DNA of 64,000 nt. It comes from CAYTGR01 sp964437445. Its GTDB lineage: Bacteria; Chloroflexota; Anaerolineae; B4-G1; SLSP01. The translations under genes and the position numbers were made by a program. Every line of letters begins with the position of its first letter. Within the stretch, counting starts at the first letter, position 1. Shown here one piece after another: positions 49,777 through 57,864 of the stretch. Where the stretch lies: the NCBI GenBank assembly GCA_964437445.1, contig CAYTGR010000009.1, positions 1-64,000 on the forward strand, written 5' to 3'. The notes under the pieces were generated by a model. That model was not told where the DNA came from and made no database searches. It worked only from the letters and a program-made list of their open reading frames with translations.

Positions 49777-51675
49777 CTACGACGGCTTGACCTGGGGCAA
49801 GATCACCACAAACGTGGTCCCTACCCCCACCTGACTATGCACCATGATCTTGCCACCCAACTGACCGATGATCTGGGCGCAGGCCGGCAACCCCAACCCG
49901 GTCCCCCCCCGGTCCCCTTTCGTTGTATAGAAGGCCATCCAGATTTTGTCCAGCTGGTCAGGCGGGATGCCGCAGCCGTTATCGCCCACTTCGGCCGCCA
50001 CAAACCCCGGTTCGGCCGGCCGGACCCGCAAGTGCAAACGCTTTTCTTCAACCTCGTGCATCGCCTCCATGGCATTCTTGATCAGATTGATAAAAACGCG
50101 CTCCAGCTGCACGGCATCGGCGCGGACGCGCAGCGCCTCCGGGGCAAAATCGGTGGTCACGATGGAAGAAGGGATCCCCATGGCAGCCACCGTCTCCTGC
50201 AACAGCTCCGCCAGGGCCACATCTTCCACCCGGTACTGGCGGGCCGGGCCAATTAAATCCTCTTTAAGGCTGAGAATGGCCCGCGCACTCTGTTCAATGA
50301 TGTGCAGATCCTCCAGGATAGAGTCCACGCTGAGCAGCCGCTGTAGCCGCTTGAGCGGCAACGGCTCCAGTTCGGCGCGAGTGGCCTCGGAAGAGAAGCC
50401 GTGCGCTGTTAACGCTTCGGCAGCCTGCAGCAACACCTGAGCATAGCGGTGCTCACGGAGTTCGGGCGGGGCTTCCGCCAACAACGCGGCTGCCAGCCAG
50501 AGATAGCGGCTCACGTCCTCGGTGATGCGGGCCACGCTGCCGGGAACGGGCGCAGCTTTGTTGCCCACCCAGTGAATGGCCTCGCCGGTAGCAGTGGCGA
50601 TAGCCTCAAACGTCTTGGTCCGCACGAGCTCGGCATGGGTGGCCTCTAAATCCTGCAACAGCCGGGCGTTTTTGATGGCCACGGCAAGCTGGTCGGCCAG
50701 CATCTGCAATGCCACAACGTCAGCTTCGCTGAAAGCCGCTTCCTCCGTGCTTTGCACGCTCAGCGCCCCGATCACCTCCCCACCGATGAAAAGCGGCAAC
50801 GCGACTTCGGAGCGGGTCAACGGCAACAAAGGGTTGTTGAAGCGGGCCGGTTCCTGCCCGACATCCAGGGCGATGCGCGCTTTCCCTAACCAGGCGGCCA
50901 TCCCGACCAACGACTGGCCGCCCACCCGCAAGCGGTGGCCCCGCTCCAACAGCGTCGCACCGGCCTCACCGCGTCCGGCCCGCAAAATGGCCCACTCGCC
51001 GGTCTCATCCAGCAGGAAAATGCCGGCATAGTAAAAGCCAAATTCGTCGCAGATGGTATCCACCGTGACCTTCAGCAGCAAATCCAGGTTGAGAATGGAG
51101 GTAATGCTGCGCCCCACCCGCGCTCCCGCCTCCAACAAATGGGCCTGCCGCTGAGCCTTCTTGAGCAGTTGAAAATTCTGCTCGTTCAGCTCGGCGTTGC
51201 GTTTGAGCGCCTCGGTCAGCTCACGGACTTTCTCCTCCAGCCGGGCGACCAACATCTGTTGGTAAGCCTGCCGGTGGCTCTCATCCTGCAATTGCTCCCT
51301 GGCTCCCGCCAGAAAGGAAGCGATCTGCTCCGGGAAACGGTCCACGTCCAGGGGCTTGGATATATAGCCGTCGCAGCCGGAAGCCAGCGCGCGCTCGCGG
51401 ACGTTGGCCGTTACATCGGCGGTCAAGGCCACAATTGGGACCTGGGGCAGGAGCGACTTGAGGCGCGTGGCTACCTCGTAACCGGTCAGGTGCGGCATGT
51501 GAAGGTCCACCAGAATGAGATCAGGCCGGTGCTTTGTCGCGGTGTCAATCCCCTGGAGACCATCGGTGGCTTCCAGCACGACATAATCGCCGGACAGCAG
51601 CCGCAACACCAAACGGCGCACCTCCGGAGTGTCGTCAATGCAGAGAATCTTTTTCCGCGAACTGGGCTGGTCCAT
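49777..51675 (-). CDS. Hybrid histidine kinase: receiver-GAF-kinase
   Basis: The 632-residue soluble protein has a receiver (about 8-125: LCIDDTPEV, LILVDLHMPHL, ISKPLD), a coiled coil (about 140-180) and a GAF domain (about 190-340) close in sequence to those of the 47164 kinase. The putative phosphoacceptor His368 is in AIHWVGNKAAPV. An ATPase domain follows (NLIKNAMEAM, DNGCGIPP, GGTGLGLPA). Between H-box and ATPase there is an extra helical stretch of about 50 residues not in the sister kinase. The ATG at 51675 lies just after a TATAAT, so the mRNA may be leaderless. Confidence 0.9.
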   Translation of the reverse strand: MDQPSSRKKILCIDDTPEVRRLVLRLLSGDYVVLEATDGLQGIDTATKHRPDLILVDLHMPHLTGYEVATRLKSLLPQVPIVALTADVTANVRERALASGCDGYISKPLDVDRFPEQIASFLAGAREQLQDESHRQAYQQMLVARLEEKVRELTEALKRNAELNEQNFQLLKKAQRQAHLLEAGARVGRSITSILNLDLLLKVTVDTICDEFGFYYAGIFLLDETGEWAILRAGRGEAGATLLERGHRLRVGGQSLVGMAAWLGKARIALDVGQEPARFNNPLLPLTRSEVALPLFIGGEVIGALSVQSTEEAAFSEADVVALQMLADQLAVAIKNARLLQDLEATHAELVRTKTFEAIATATGEAIHWVGNKAAPVPGSVARITEDVSRYLWLAAALLAEAPPELREHRYAQVLLQAAEALTAHGFSSEATRAELEPLPLKRLQRLLSVDSILEDLHIIEQSARAILSLKEDLIGPARQYRVEDVALAELLQETVAAMGIPSSIVTTDFAPEALRVRADAVQLERVFINLIKNAMEAMHEVEEKRLHLRVRPAEPGFVAAEVGDNGCGIPPDQLDKIWMAFYTTKGDRGGTGLGLPACAQIIGQLGGKIMVHSQVGVGTTFVVILPQVKPS

Positions 51676-51683
51676 CACCCCAA

Positions 51684-51711
51684 ATTATAGCGTGAGTGGG
51701 AAGAGAAGCAA
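51684..51711 (-). promoter_or_regulatory. Promoter of the receiver-GAF-kinase gene, probably leaderless
   Basis: Read leftward, TTGCTT (51711-51706), a 16-base spacer and a perfect TATAAT (51689-51684) end 8 bases before the ATG at 51675. Transcription would start at or beside the start codon. Confidence 0.6.
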
Positions 51712-51810
51712 ATGAGGTTAAAAGGGGGTTGGGAGCCGGCGTCAGGCCTACCCGGTGAGGGCAAACACTTGGGCCGGGGAAGCCGACAGATTTTCGGGGA
51801 ATTCCCCATG

Positions 51811-51930
51811 AACCGGCATTCACCAGCGGTAGGATGAAAGTAGGATGAAAGATGAGAGCAGTGAGCGGTGAGCAGGAAACAGGAACTGCTACCCGCTGCT
51901 CTCTGCCCACTCTTTAACTGGTTTCTATGT
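51811..51930 (+). repeat. Dispersed repeats B and C, second composite copy
   Basis: 51811-51849 is family B (AACCGGCATTCACCAGCGGT, then GGATGAAAG twice). 51850-51930 is family C (CAGTGAGCGGTGAGCAGGAA, CTGCTCTCTGCCCACTC, TTAACTGGTTTCTATG). The order and spacing match 5740-5848, so B and C may move as one unit. The remainder of 51676-51986 has the kinase promoter and a small hairpin (CCGATA-TTTCG-TATCGG), but no gene. Confidence 0.75.
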
Positions 51931-51986
51931 CGCGTCGCGGAACCGGTCAGGAACGGCCGGCTACTCCGATACGAAATATCGGTCAC

Positions 51987-54900
51987 TCAAGCCGGCGCAT
52001 TTGAGCCGGTCATGATCGGCAACGTGACGGAGAAGGTGGTGCCGCGGCCCAGAACGCTGCGCACCGCCACTGTGCCGTGGTGGGCCTGGACGATCTCTTT
52101 GACCAGTGCCAGGCCCAGCCCGGTGCCACCGTAGCGCCGGCTCATGCTGCCATCTACCTGATAGAAGCGCTCAAAGACGCGCTCCAGCTTGTCCTGGGGA
52201 ATGCCAATCCCTGTATCAGCCACCTCCAACACCAGGTTGGCTCCAACCTGGCTCAATCGTAGCGTCACCGTGCCGCCAGCCGGCGTGAACTTGAGGGCGT
52301 TGCCAACCAGGTTATCCACCACCCGCCGGAGGTGGGCCGGATCGCCCCAGATGGGCGGTAAATCGGCGGCCATCTCGGTCACCAGCTGGAGCCCCACCTT
52401 TTCGGCATTCACCCGGAAATCTTCTGCCAGCGCCCGGACCAGGTCCACCATATCCAGGACTTCGTAATGCATCCGCTGCGTCTCGGCTTCCAGAATGGCG
52501 GTCAGATCCCCCACCATTTTGGTGAGCATTTGCACCCGGCGGACGATAATCGTCACCGGTTCACGCTGTTCCGGTTTGAGCTCACCCAGCTCGTCGGCCT
52601 CCAGCAGCTCGGCATAGCCACGGATGATCGCTAAAGGCGTGCGCAGCTCGTGCGAGACATTCTGGATAAACTCACTCTTCAGGCGATCCAACTCCTGCAG
52701 CTTTTCCAGGGCCGTGGTCAGTTCGGCAGTGCGCTGCTGGGCTTCAGCAAAGAGCCGGGCATTTTGGATGGCAACACCGGCCTGCCGCCCCACCGATTCG
52801 GCCAGCGCCAGGTCACGCTCGGTAAACCGATGGCCGGGGCTGCGGCTCCCCAACGCCAGTGCGCCAATGCGCTCCTCCCCTGCCAGCACCGGCACGATCA
52901 GGCAAGACGAGGCCCCTAACTCCTTGTGCAGCATTCTGGCCGAACGTTCATCATAGTCGCACCGGAAGATGGATTGGCCCGTGTTGAAAACCCGCCATAC
53001 CAACCCCTGCCCGGGCAAGAGGGATGAACGGGCTACCGCTTCAGGCAGGTTCCATACGCTAACATAATGTAACTCCGGTTGGTCAGGGGTCACCAGAGCC
53101 AAACCGCTGAGGTCAGCCCGGACCAGTTCCGTGGCCAGCCGCACCACATTGGATAACAGGACAGGCAGATCTAAGGCGCTGCTGATGATCCGGGCAACCT
53201 CGTTCAAACGCTGTTCCCGCCCCAACGCCTCGGCGATTTCGGCAAAGAGCCTGACCCTGGCAATCGCTGTCCCCAGCTGTCCAGCGAAGGTCGCCAGCAG
53301 CCGCTCATCAGCCTCGCTATAGGCATCCAGCTGCGCGCTCTCGGCGTTGACCACACCGATAATCTGCTCACCGGCGCGCAAGGGGACGCACAGTTCGGAA
53401 CGCATACTATGATCCATGGCGATGTAGGCAGCTTCCTGGGTCACATCGGCCAAGCGCCGGGGCCGCCCGCTCTCCACTACCTTGCCGCTCACGCCCTGGC
53501 CTACCGCGAGCACCAGGCGCGGCCCAAAGGCTTCCAATCCCCGGTAAGAAGGATGCATCTTGAGCTGGTGAGCCGTCTCGTCCAACAGGATGACCCCAAA
53601 GTTGTCTGGATACAAAGTCTCCCCGATCAGCTGCGTCGCGCGCTCAATCAAAGCATCTTCATCGGTAGCCTCAGCGCCGGCTTGGGCGACCGCATGTAAC
53701 ACCGAGAGCTCCTGCAACTGGCGTCGCAGCGCCTCAAATAACCGGGCGTTCTCCAGAGCCGCCGCAGCGTAAGCGGCCAACAGTTCCAACAGGTGCAGAT
53801 CATCCGTCGTATAAGCATTGGGTTGGTAACTCTGAGCCGACAGCATCCCAAAGGTCCTGTCACGCATCCGCAGCGGCACGGCCAACACCGAAACGACATG
53901 TTCTGAGGAGCCAAAATGGATCCCCGGGACGGTTGGTTCCTGCGCTTCGTTGCCGGACATAAATGATTGGCCGTGCGTAATCACGTAGCCGCTCATGGTC
54001 CCCTCCAGGGGAATATGGCGGGCGGGCACCACCCCGCTGCGGTCCACATGGTAAACCACCGCCACGTCCCCCCGGCGTTCGTCCAAAATGGAAAGCACAA
54101 AAGCCTCACTCGGCATCAGCTGGACGGTAGATTGATAAATGGCGACGTAGATGCGTTGCAAATCCAGGCCGGCACTGGCGATCTCCTGACTGGCCCAATG
54201 CAGAATCGCCTGCCGCTGGGCAGCTTCTACAGTGGATTGAAAGAGCCGGGCGTTCTCCAAGGCGATAGCGACCTGGCTTGCCAGGGACTCCAAAAAGCGG
54301 CTGTGCATATCATTGAAAGCGTGGGGTTGAGCGGCATACATGGCCACCGCTCCCACCAGGCGGCCACGGACGATCAAGGGCACTCCCAGACAGGACCGCG
54401 CCTGGCTCTGGAGCGCCAGTGGCTCGGCCGGGACCGGCTCGGCCGCCAGATCGCCCACCAGCAGCGGCCGGCGGTTGCGGATCAACCAGCCCATCAGCCC
54501 ACTTTCGGCCAGGGGCTGGTGGACGTTAACCCCATCAGACCGTAGCTTGCCCGCCTCCGCCGCCAGCGCCAGGGTGACCGTGGCGGTCTCAGCCTCATAG
54601 AGAGAAACAAAGAAAGCATCGGGCTTGAAGAGTTGCTGAACCTGATCATAGAGCCGTTGCAAAAGCAGGTCGGTTTCCAACACATTGCTGGTGGCGATGG
54701 CGGCGTTGTAGAGAGCCGCCAGCTCCCGCGTCTGACGTTGCAGCTCCTCAAACAGCTGCGCCGTCTGCACTGCCACGGCCACCTGATCAGCCATGATTTC
54801 CAACGTGGCGATGTCATCGGCCGAGATTCCCGCCACCCGGTCGCTTTTGATGTCCAGGACACCGATGACCTGCCCGCTGATCCGCAACGGCACGGCCGCC

Positions 54901-56843
54901 TCAGAGCGCACGTCTGGCAACGCCGCCACCGGGACATAATCGGCGCAGGCGCTCACATCCGTCACCTGTAACGGCTCGCCGGTGCTGGCCACCCGACCGG
55001 TAATCCCTTCGCCCAGCCGCTGGGAGGGCCCGCTCTGAAAACCCGTCTCAGCCATATATCCGCCACAACCGGCCCGGAAGACCAGGCGATCTTGCTCCAC
55101 CAGGGCAATTTCCACGTTGTAGAGCTGCATGGCCTCGGCGATCAGATGCGCCACTTCAGGGAGTAGTTTTTCCAGCGTCAGGATGGAGGTCACCCGCCGC
55201 CCGACGTCGTAAATCGTGGTCAGCTGGCGCATCCGCCGCCGCTGCGCGGCATCGGCCCGCAGGCGGTCAATCGCCGTCGCCAGCTGACCGGCAAAGGTAA
55301 CCAACAGCCGTTCATCCGCCGCGCTGAAGGCCGCCAGCCGGGGGCTTTCGGCGTTGAGCACCCCCAAGATCCGCTCCCCCACCTTCAACGGCACACAGAG
55401 CTCAGAGCGGGTCGTGGAATTCAGTTTGAGGTAAGCCGATTCCTGGCTCACATCATCTATCCGCAGCGGCTGCCCTGTCAGTGCCACCTGGCCGGTCAGC
55501 CCTTCCCCCAAGGGGATCAGGTGGCTATGAACAGGGGGCAGGCGTGAGTCCTGCAGCCGCAGTACACCTGCGGCTTCGTCCAGCAGGAGAACGCCAAAAT
55601 TTCCTTCGTAGAGCCCCCCGCCAATGATCTCCACCGCCCGGCGGACCAAAGCTGCCTCGTCGGTCGCTTCGGCCCCGGCCACAGCAATGGCGTGGAGGAC
55701 GCTGAGCTCTTGCAGTTGACGGCGCAGAGCCGCCTCCGCCCGGGCCAGCTCGGCCACCCGCTGTTCCAGGCTGGAGATCAGTTCGCGCAGGCGGGCGGTC
55801 ATCAGGTTGAAGGCTTCACTCACCGTCCCAATCTCATCACGGGATTTGACGGGTAAAGTCCGCGAAAAATCACCCTGGGCAATGGCGTCCGCCCCCTCCA
55901 CCAGGGCGCGAATGGACATAACGATAGGGCGGCTGGTCCACAGCGCCACGGCCACGCCGCCTATCCCCACCGCAGCGATCAAAAGGGCCAGATTAAAGAT
56001 CAGCCGGTTCTGGGCCGCAAAGAGGAGCGCGGCCGGTTGTTCTACCACAATTCCCCACTGGGGACCGGGAACAAAGGCGGAGGTGCCCATCACCTCTTCT
56101 CCCAGCAGGCCCACATACAGCTCGGCGGCCACCCCTTGCTGCTGATTCAACAACGCGGCAACCGTGGGCAGAGTCGTCAAGGTGCGGTTTTGTCTGACCA
56201 GCGCCAGGTCCTTATACCCGATGAGGGTGCCGCGCCGGTCCACGATGTAGATGTACCCCCCCTCGCCGATGTCCAGGTCGCTCAACAGCTGCCACAAATC
56301 CGCCAGGTTGACCTGAGCGATGATGATGTGCGGTCCGGTGGCCGTCTCCACGCGCTCGGAGACCCGTACCAGCGGTTCGCCGTTCACCGCAAAGGAAACG
56401 GTGCCGATGAACGTCTCACCCCGTTTGGCACGGAAAAACGGCTCGTCCGAGGCCCGCTGGCCCAACTGTTCGGCGGCGACGGGCTGGCATTCCACCAAAT
56501 GGGCCCGCTCCTGGCCCTGCTCATCGGTCACGACCAGGTCAAAATAGCGGCCCTGCCGATCCTGACAGAGGGTCCTCAAAGGCAAGGCGGGCTGGAGCGG
56601 GGTCTGGCCGGACAATACGGCCGCCACCCGCAGCTCCGACAGAATATCGTCCAGGTAATTGGCGATCAGGTGCTGGCCTAACGAGGCGGCCAGCTGCTGG
56701 CGGACGTTAGCATCCCGCCGCCCGATGGAAAAGCTGCTGTTAGAGGCCAGCAAGCCCCCCAACAGCAATGGCAGCATCGCCGCCAACACGAACAAGAGCG
56801 TCAAGCGCCAGGCCAATCGCCGGCTCCGTGGTAAAACAGTCAT
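51987..56843 (-). CDS. Very large membrane sensor histidine kinase with six GAF domains
   Basis: The protein has 1618 residues: membrane span 1 (about 13-33), an extracellular dCache-like sensor (about 40-280, with YIYIVDRRGTLIGYKD), span 2 (about 285-305), HAMP (about 306-360) and six GAF domains in series (about 380-1370). HisKA with His1398 in VSHELRTPLAIIRGY is next, then HATPase (NLVGNALKFTP, DTGIGIP, GGTGLGLAL). All kinase motifs are canonical, unlike the two smaller kinases downstream. No receiver is attached. The ATG at 56843 is chosen because it precedes the membrane segment closely; a longer frame overlaps the neighbouring gene. The binding-protein gene upstream may supply an external ligand sensor. 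Confidence 0.92.
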   Translation of the reverse strand: MTVLPRSRRLAWRLTLLFVLAAMLPLLLGGLLASNSSFSIGRRDANVRQQLAASLGQHLIANYLDDILSELRVAAVLSGQTPLQPALPLRTLCQDRQGRYFDLVVTDEQGQERAHLVECQPVAAEQLGQRASDEPFFRAKRGETFIGTVSFAVNGEPLVRVSERVETATGPHIIIAQVNLADLWQLLSDLDIGEGGYIYIVDRRGTLIGYKDLALVRQNRTLTTLPTVAALLNQQQGVAAELYVGLLGEEVMGTSAFVPGPQWGIVVEQPAALLFAAQNRLIFNLALLIAAVGIGGVAVALWTSRPIVMSIRALVEGADAIAQGDFSRTLPVKSRDEIGTVSEAFNLMTARLRELISSLEQRVAELARAEAALRRQLQELSVLHAIAVAGAEATDEAALVRRAVEIIGGGLYEGNFGVLLLDEAAGVLRLQDSRLPPVHSHLIPLGEGLTGQVALTGQPLRIDDVSQESAYLKLNSTTRSELCVPLKVGERILGVLNAESPRLAAFSAADERLLVTFAGQLATAIDRLRADAAQRRRMRQLTTIYDVGRRVTSILTLEKLLPEVAHLIAEAMQLYNVEIALVEQDRLVFRAGCGGYMAETGFQSGPSQRLGEGITGRVASTGEPLQVTDVSACADYVPVAALPDVRSEAAVPLRISGQVIGVLDIKSDRVAGISADDIATLEIMADQVAVAVQTAQLFEELQRQTRELAALYNAAIATSNVLETDLLLQRLYDQVQQLFKPDAFFVSLYEAETATVTLALAAEAGKLRSDGVNVHQPLAESGLMGWLIRNRRPLLVGDLAAEPVPAEPLALQSQARSCLGVPLIVRGRLVGAVAMYAAQPHAFNDMHSRFLESLASQVAIALENARLFQSTVEAAQRQAILHWASQEIASAGLDLQRIYVAIYQSTVQLMPSEAFVLSILDERRGDVAVVYHVDRSGVVPARHIPLEGTMSGYVITHGQSFMSGNEAQEPTVPGIHFGSSEHVVSVLAVPLRMRDRTFGMLSAQSYQPNAYTTDDLHLLELLAAYAAAALENARLFEALRRQLQELSVLHAVAQAGAEATDEDALIERATQLIGETLYPDNFGVILLDETAHQLKMHPSYRGLEAFGPRLVLAVGQGVSGKVVESGRPRRLADVTQEAAYIAMDHSMRSELCVPLRAGEQIIGVVNAESAQLDAYSEADERLLATFAGQLGTAIARVRLFAEIAEALGREQRLNEVARIISSALDLPVLLSNVVRLATELVRADLSGLALVTPDQPELHYVSVWNLPEAVARSSLLPGQGLVWRVFNTGQSIFRCDYDERSARMLHKELGASSCLIVPVLAGEERIGALALGSRSPGHRFTERDLALAESVGRQAGVAIQNARLFAEAQQRTAELTTALEKLQELDRLKSEFIQNVSHELRTPLAIIRGYAELLEADELGELKPEQREPVTIIVRRVQMLTKMVGDLTAILEAETQRMHYEVLDMVDLVRALAEDFRVNAEKVGLQLVTEMAADLPPIWGDPAHLRRVVDNLVGNALKFTPAGGTVTLRLSQVGANLVLEVADTGIGIPQDKLERVFERFYQVDGSMSRRYGGTGLGLALVKEIVQAHHGTVAVRSVLGRGTTFSVTLPIMTGSNAPA

Positions 56844-56923
56844 CGTTCCCCAGTTCCCTTCATCGCCACCCGACCCCACCGGTATAAGCCTGTCGGTCCA
56901 CCTGCGCGAGCAGCGGTCCTGCT

Positions 56924-57745
56924 TTAACGAGGACCGGCAATCCATTGAGCGTAGAGCTTCTCCAGCGTTCCGGCATCGCGCAGGCTTTGCAAGACCTCAT
57001 TCACCAGCGCCAGGAGCTCGGTATCCCCCTGGCGTACTGCTATCCCCAAATCGGCCGGTTCCAAGATGTCGCCCACTATTTTTAAGTCGCGATGAGTCCT
57101 GATATATTCCATGGAGTTAATTTTGTCGTTCAACACGACATCTGCAAACCCGCGACTCAAATCTTCCAACGAGTCGCGCGTATCAGCGTACTCTTGAATT
57201 GTAAATGCCATTCCCTGATCCTGCAAGTGGCGGGCAAAACGAGCCCCGGTGGCCCCTTCTTTGACGCCTACCACCCGTCCCGCCAGATCATCCACCGTGT
57301 TGATGCCGGTCTCGGTGGCCCGCACCACCATGATCAGGCCGGTGCCGAGGTACGGATCGGACATAGCGACCCGCTGTTGGCGTTCCGGGGTGATATACAT
57401 GGCCGCGATCACCAGGTCCACCTCGCCCTTTTCCAGCGTCGGCAACAGGTCGGCAAAGGCCATCTCTTTCCACTCAACCGGCACCCCGAGCCGCGCTGCT
57501 ATCGCCCTGGCAATTTCTACATCAAAACCGACCAAAGCCCCGGTCTCTGGATCGTGAAATTCAAAGGGCGCGGTCAGAGCCGTTCCCACCGTCAGTCGGC
57601 CCTGTTGTTGGAGCTCCTGCAAGCGCGGAGCCAGGACAGCGTCCGGGGTAGCCGGCCGGGAAGCCCCGCGGCAGGCAACGGCCGCCATCAATATCAGCAT
57701 TCCTATCCCCACCCGGAAAGCCCACCACCCGCCTTGCCTGCTCAT
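56924..57745 (-). CDS. Family 3 solute-binding lipoprotein (orphan)
   Basis: The 273-residue protein has a lipoprotein signal (MLILMAAVACRG, Cys near 25) and an SBP_bac_3 fold: LTVGTALTAPFEFHDPETGA, LVGFDVEIARAIAARLG, VIAAMYITPERQQRVAMSDP, LAGRVVGVKEGATG and GIAVRQGD. Family members bind amino acids or similar small solutes. No permease or ATPase gene is near. It is directly upstream (80 bases) of the giant sensor kinase gene on the same strand, so it may present a ligand to that kinase rather than serve transport. The start follows GGGAGTTGTGA. Confidence 0.9.
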   Translation of the reverse strand: MSRQGGWWAFRVGIGMLILMAAVACRGASRPATPDAVLAPRLQELQQQGRLTVGTALTAPFEFHDPETGALVGFDVEIARAIAARLGVPVEWKEMAFADLLPTLEKGEVDLVIAAMYITPERQQRVAMSDPYLGTGLIMVVRATETGINTVDDLAGRVVGVKEGATGARFARHLQDQGMAFTIQEYADTRDSLEDLSRGFADVVLNDKINSMEYIRTHRDLKIVGDILEPADLGIAVRQGDTELLALVNEVLQSLRDAGTLEKLYAQWIAGPR

Positions 57746-57864
57746 TCACAACTCCCATGCAAGCCAGTTTTGACCGCTGAGGGCGCAAAACACGGAGTTT
57801 TCGTTTTCTTAATCGCCATTTGTCATTCGCATTTCGTGGTGGGCGAGGCCATCATGCGTGACTC

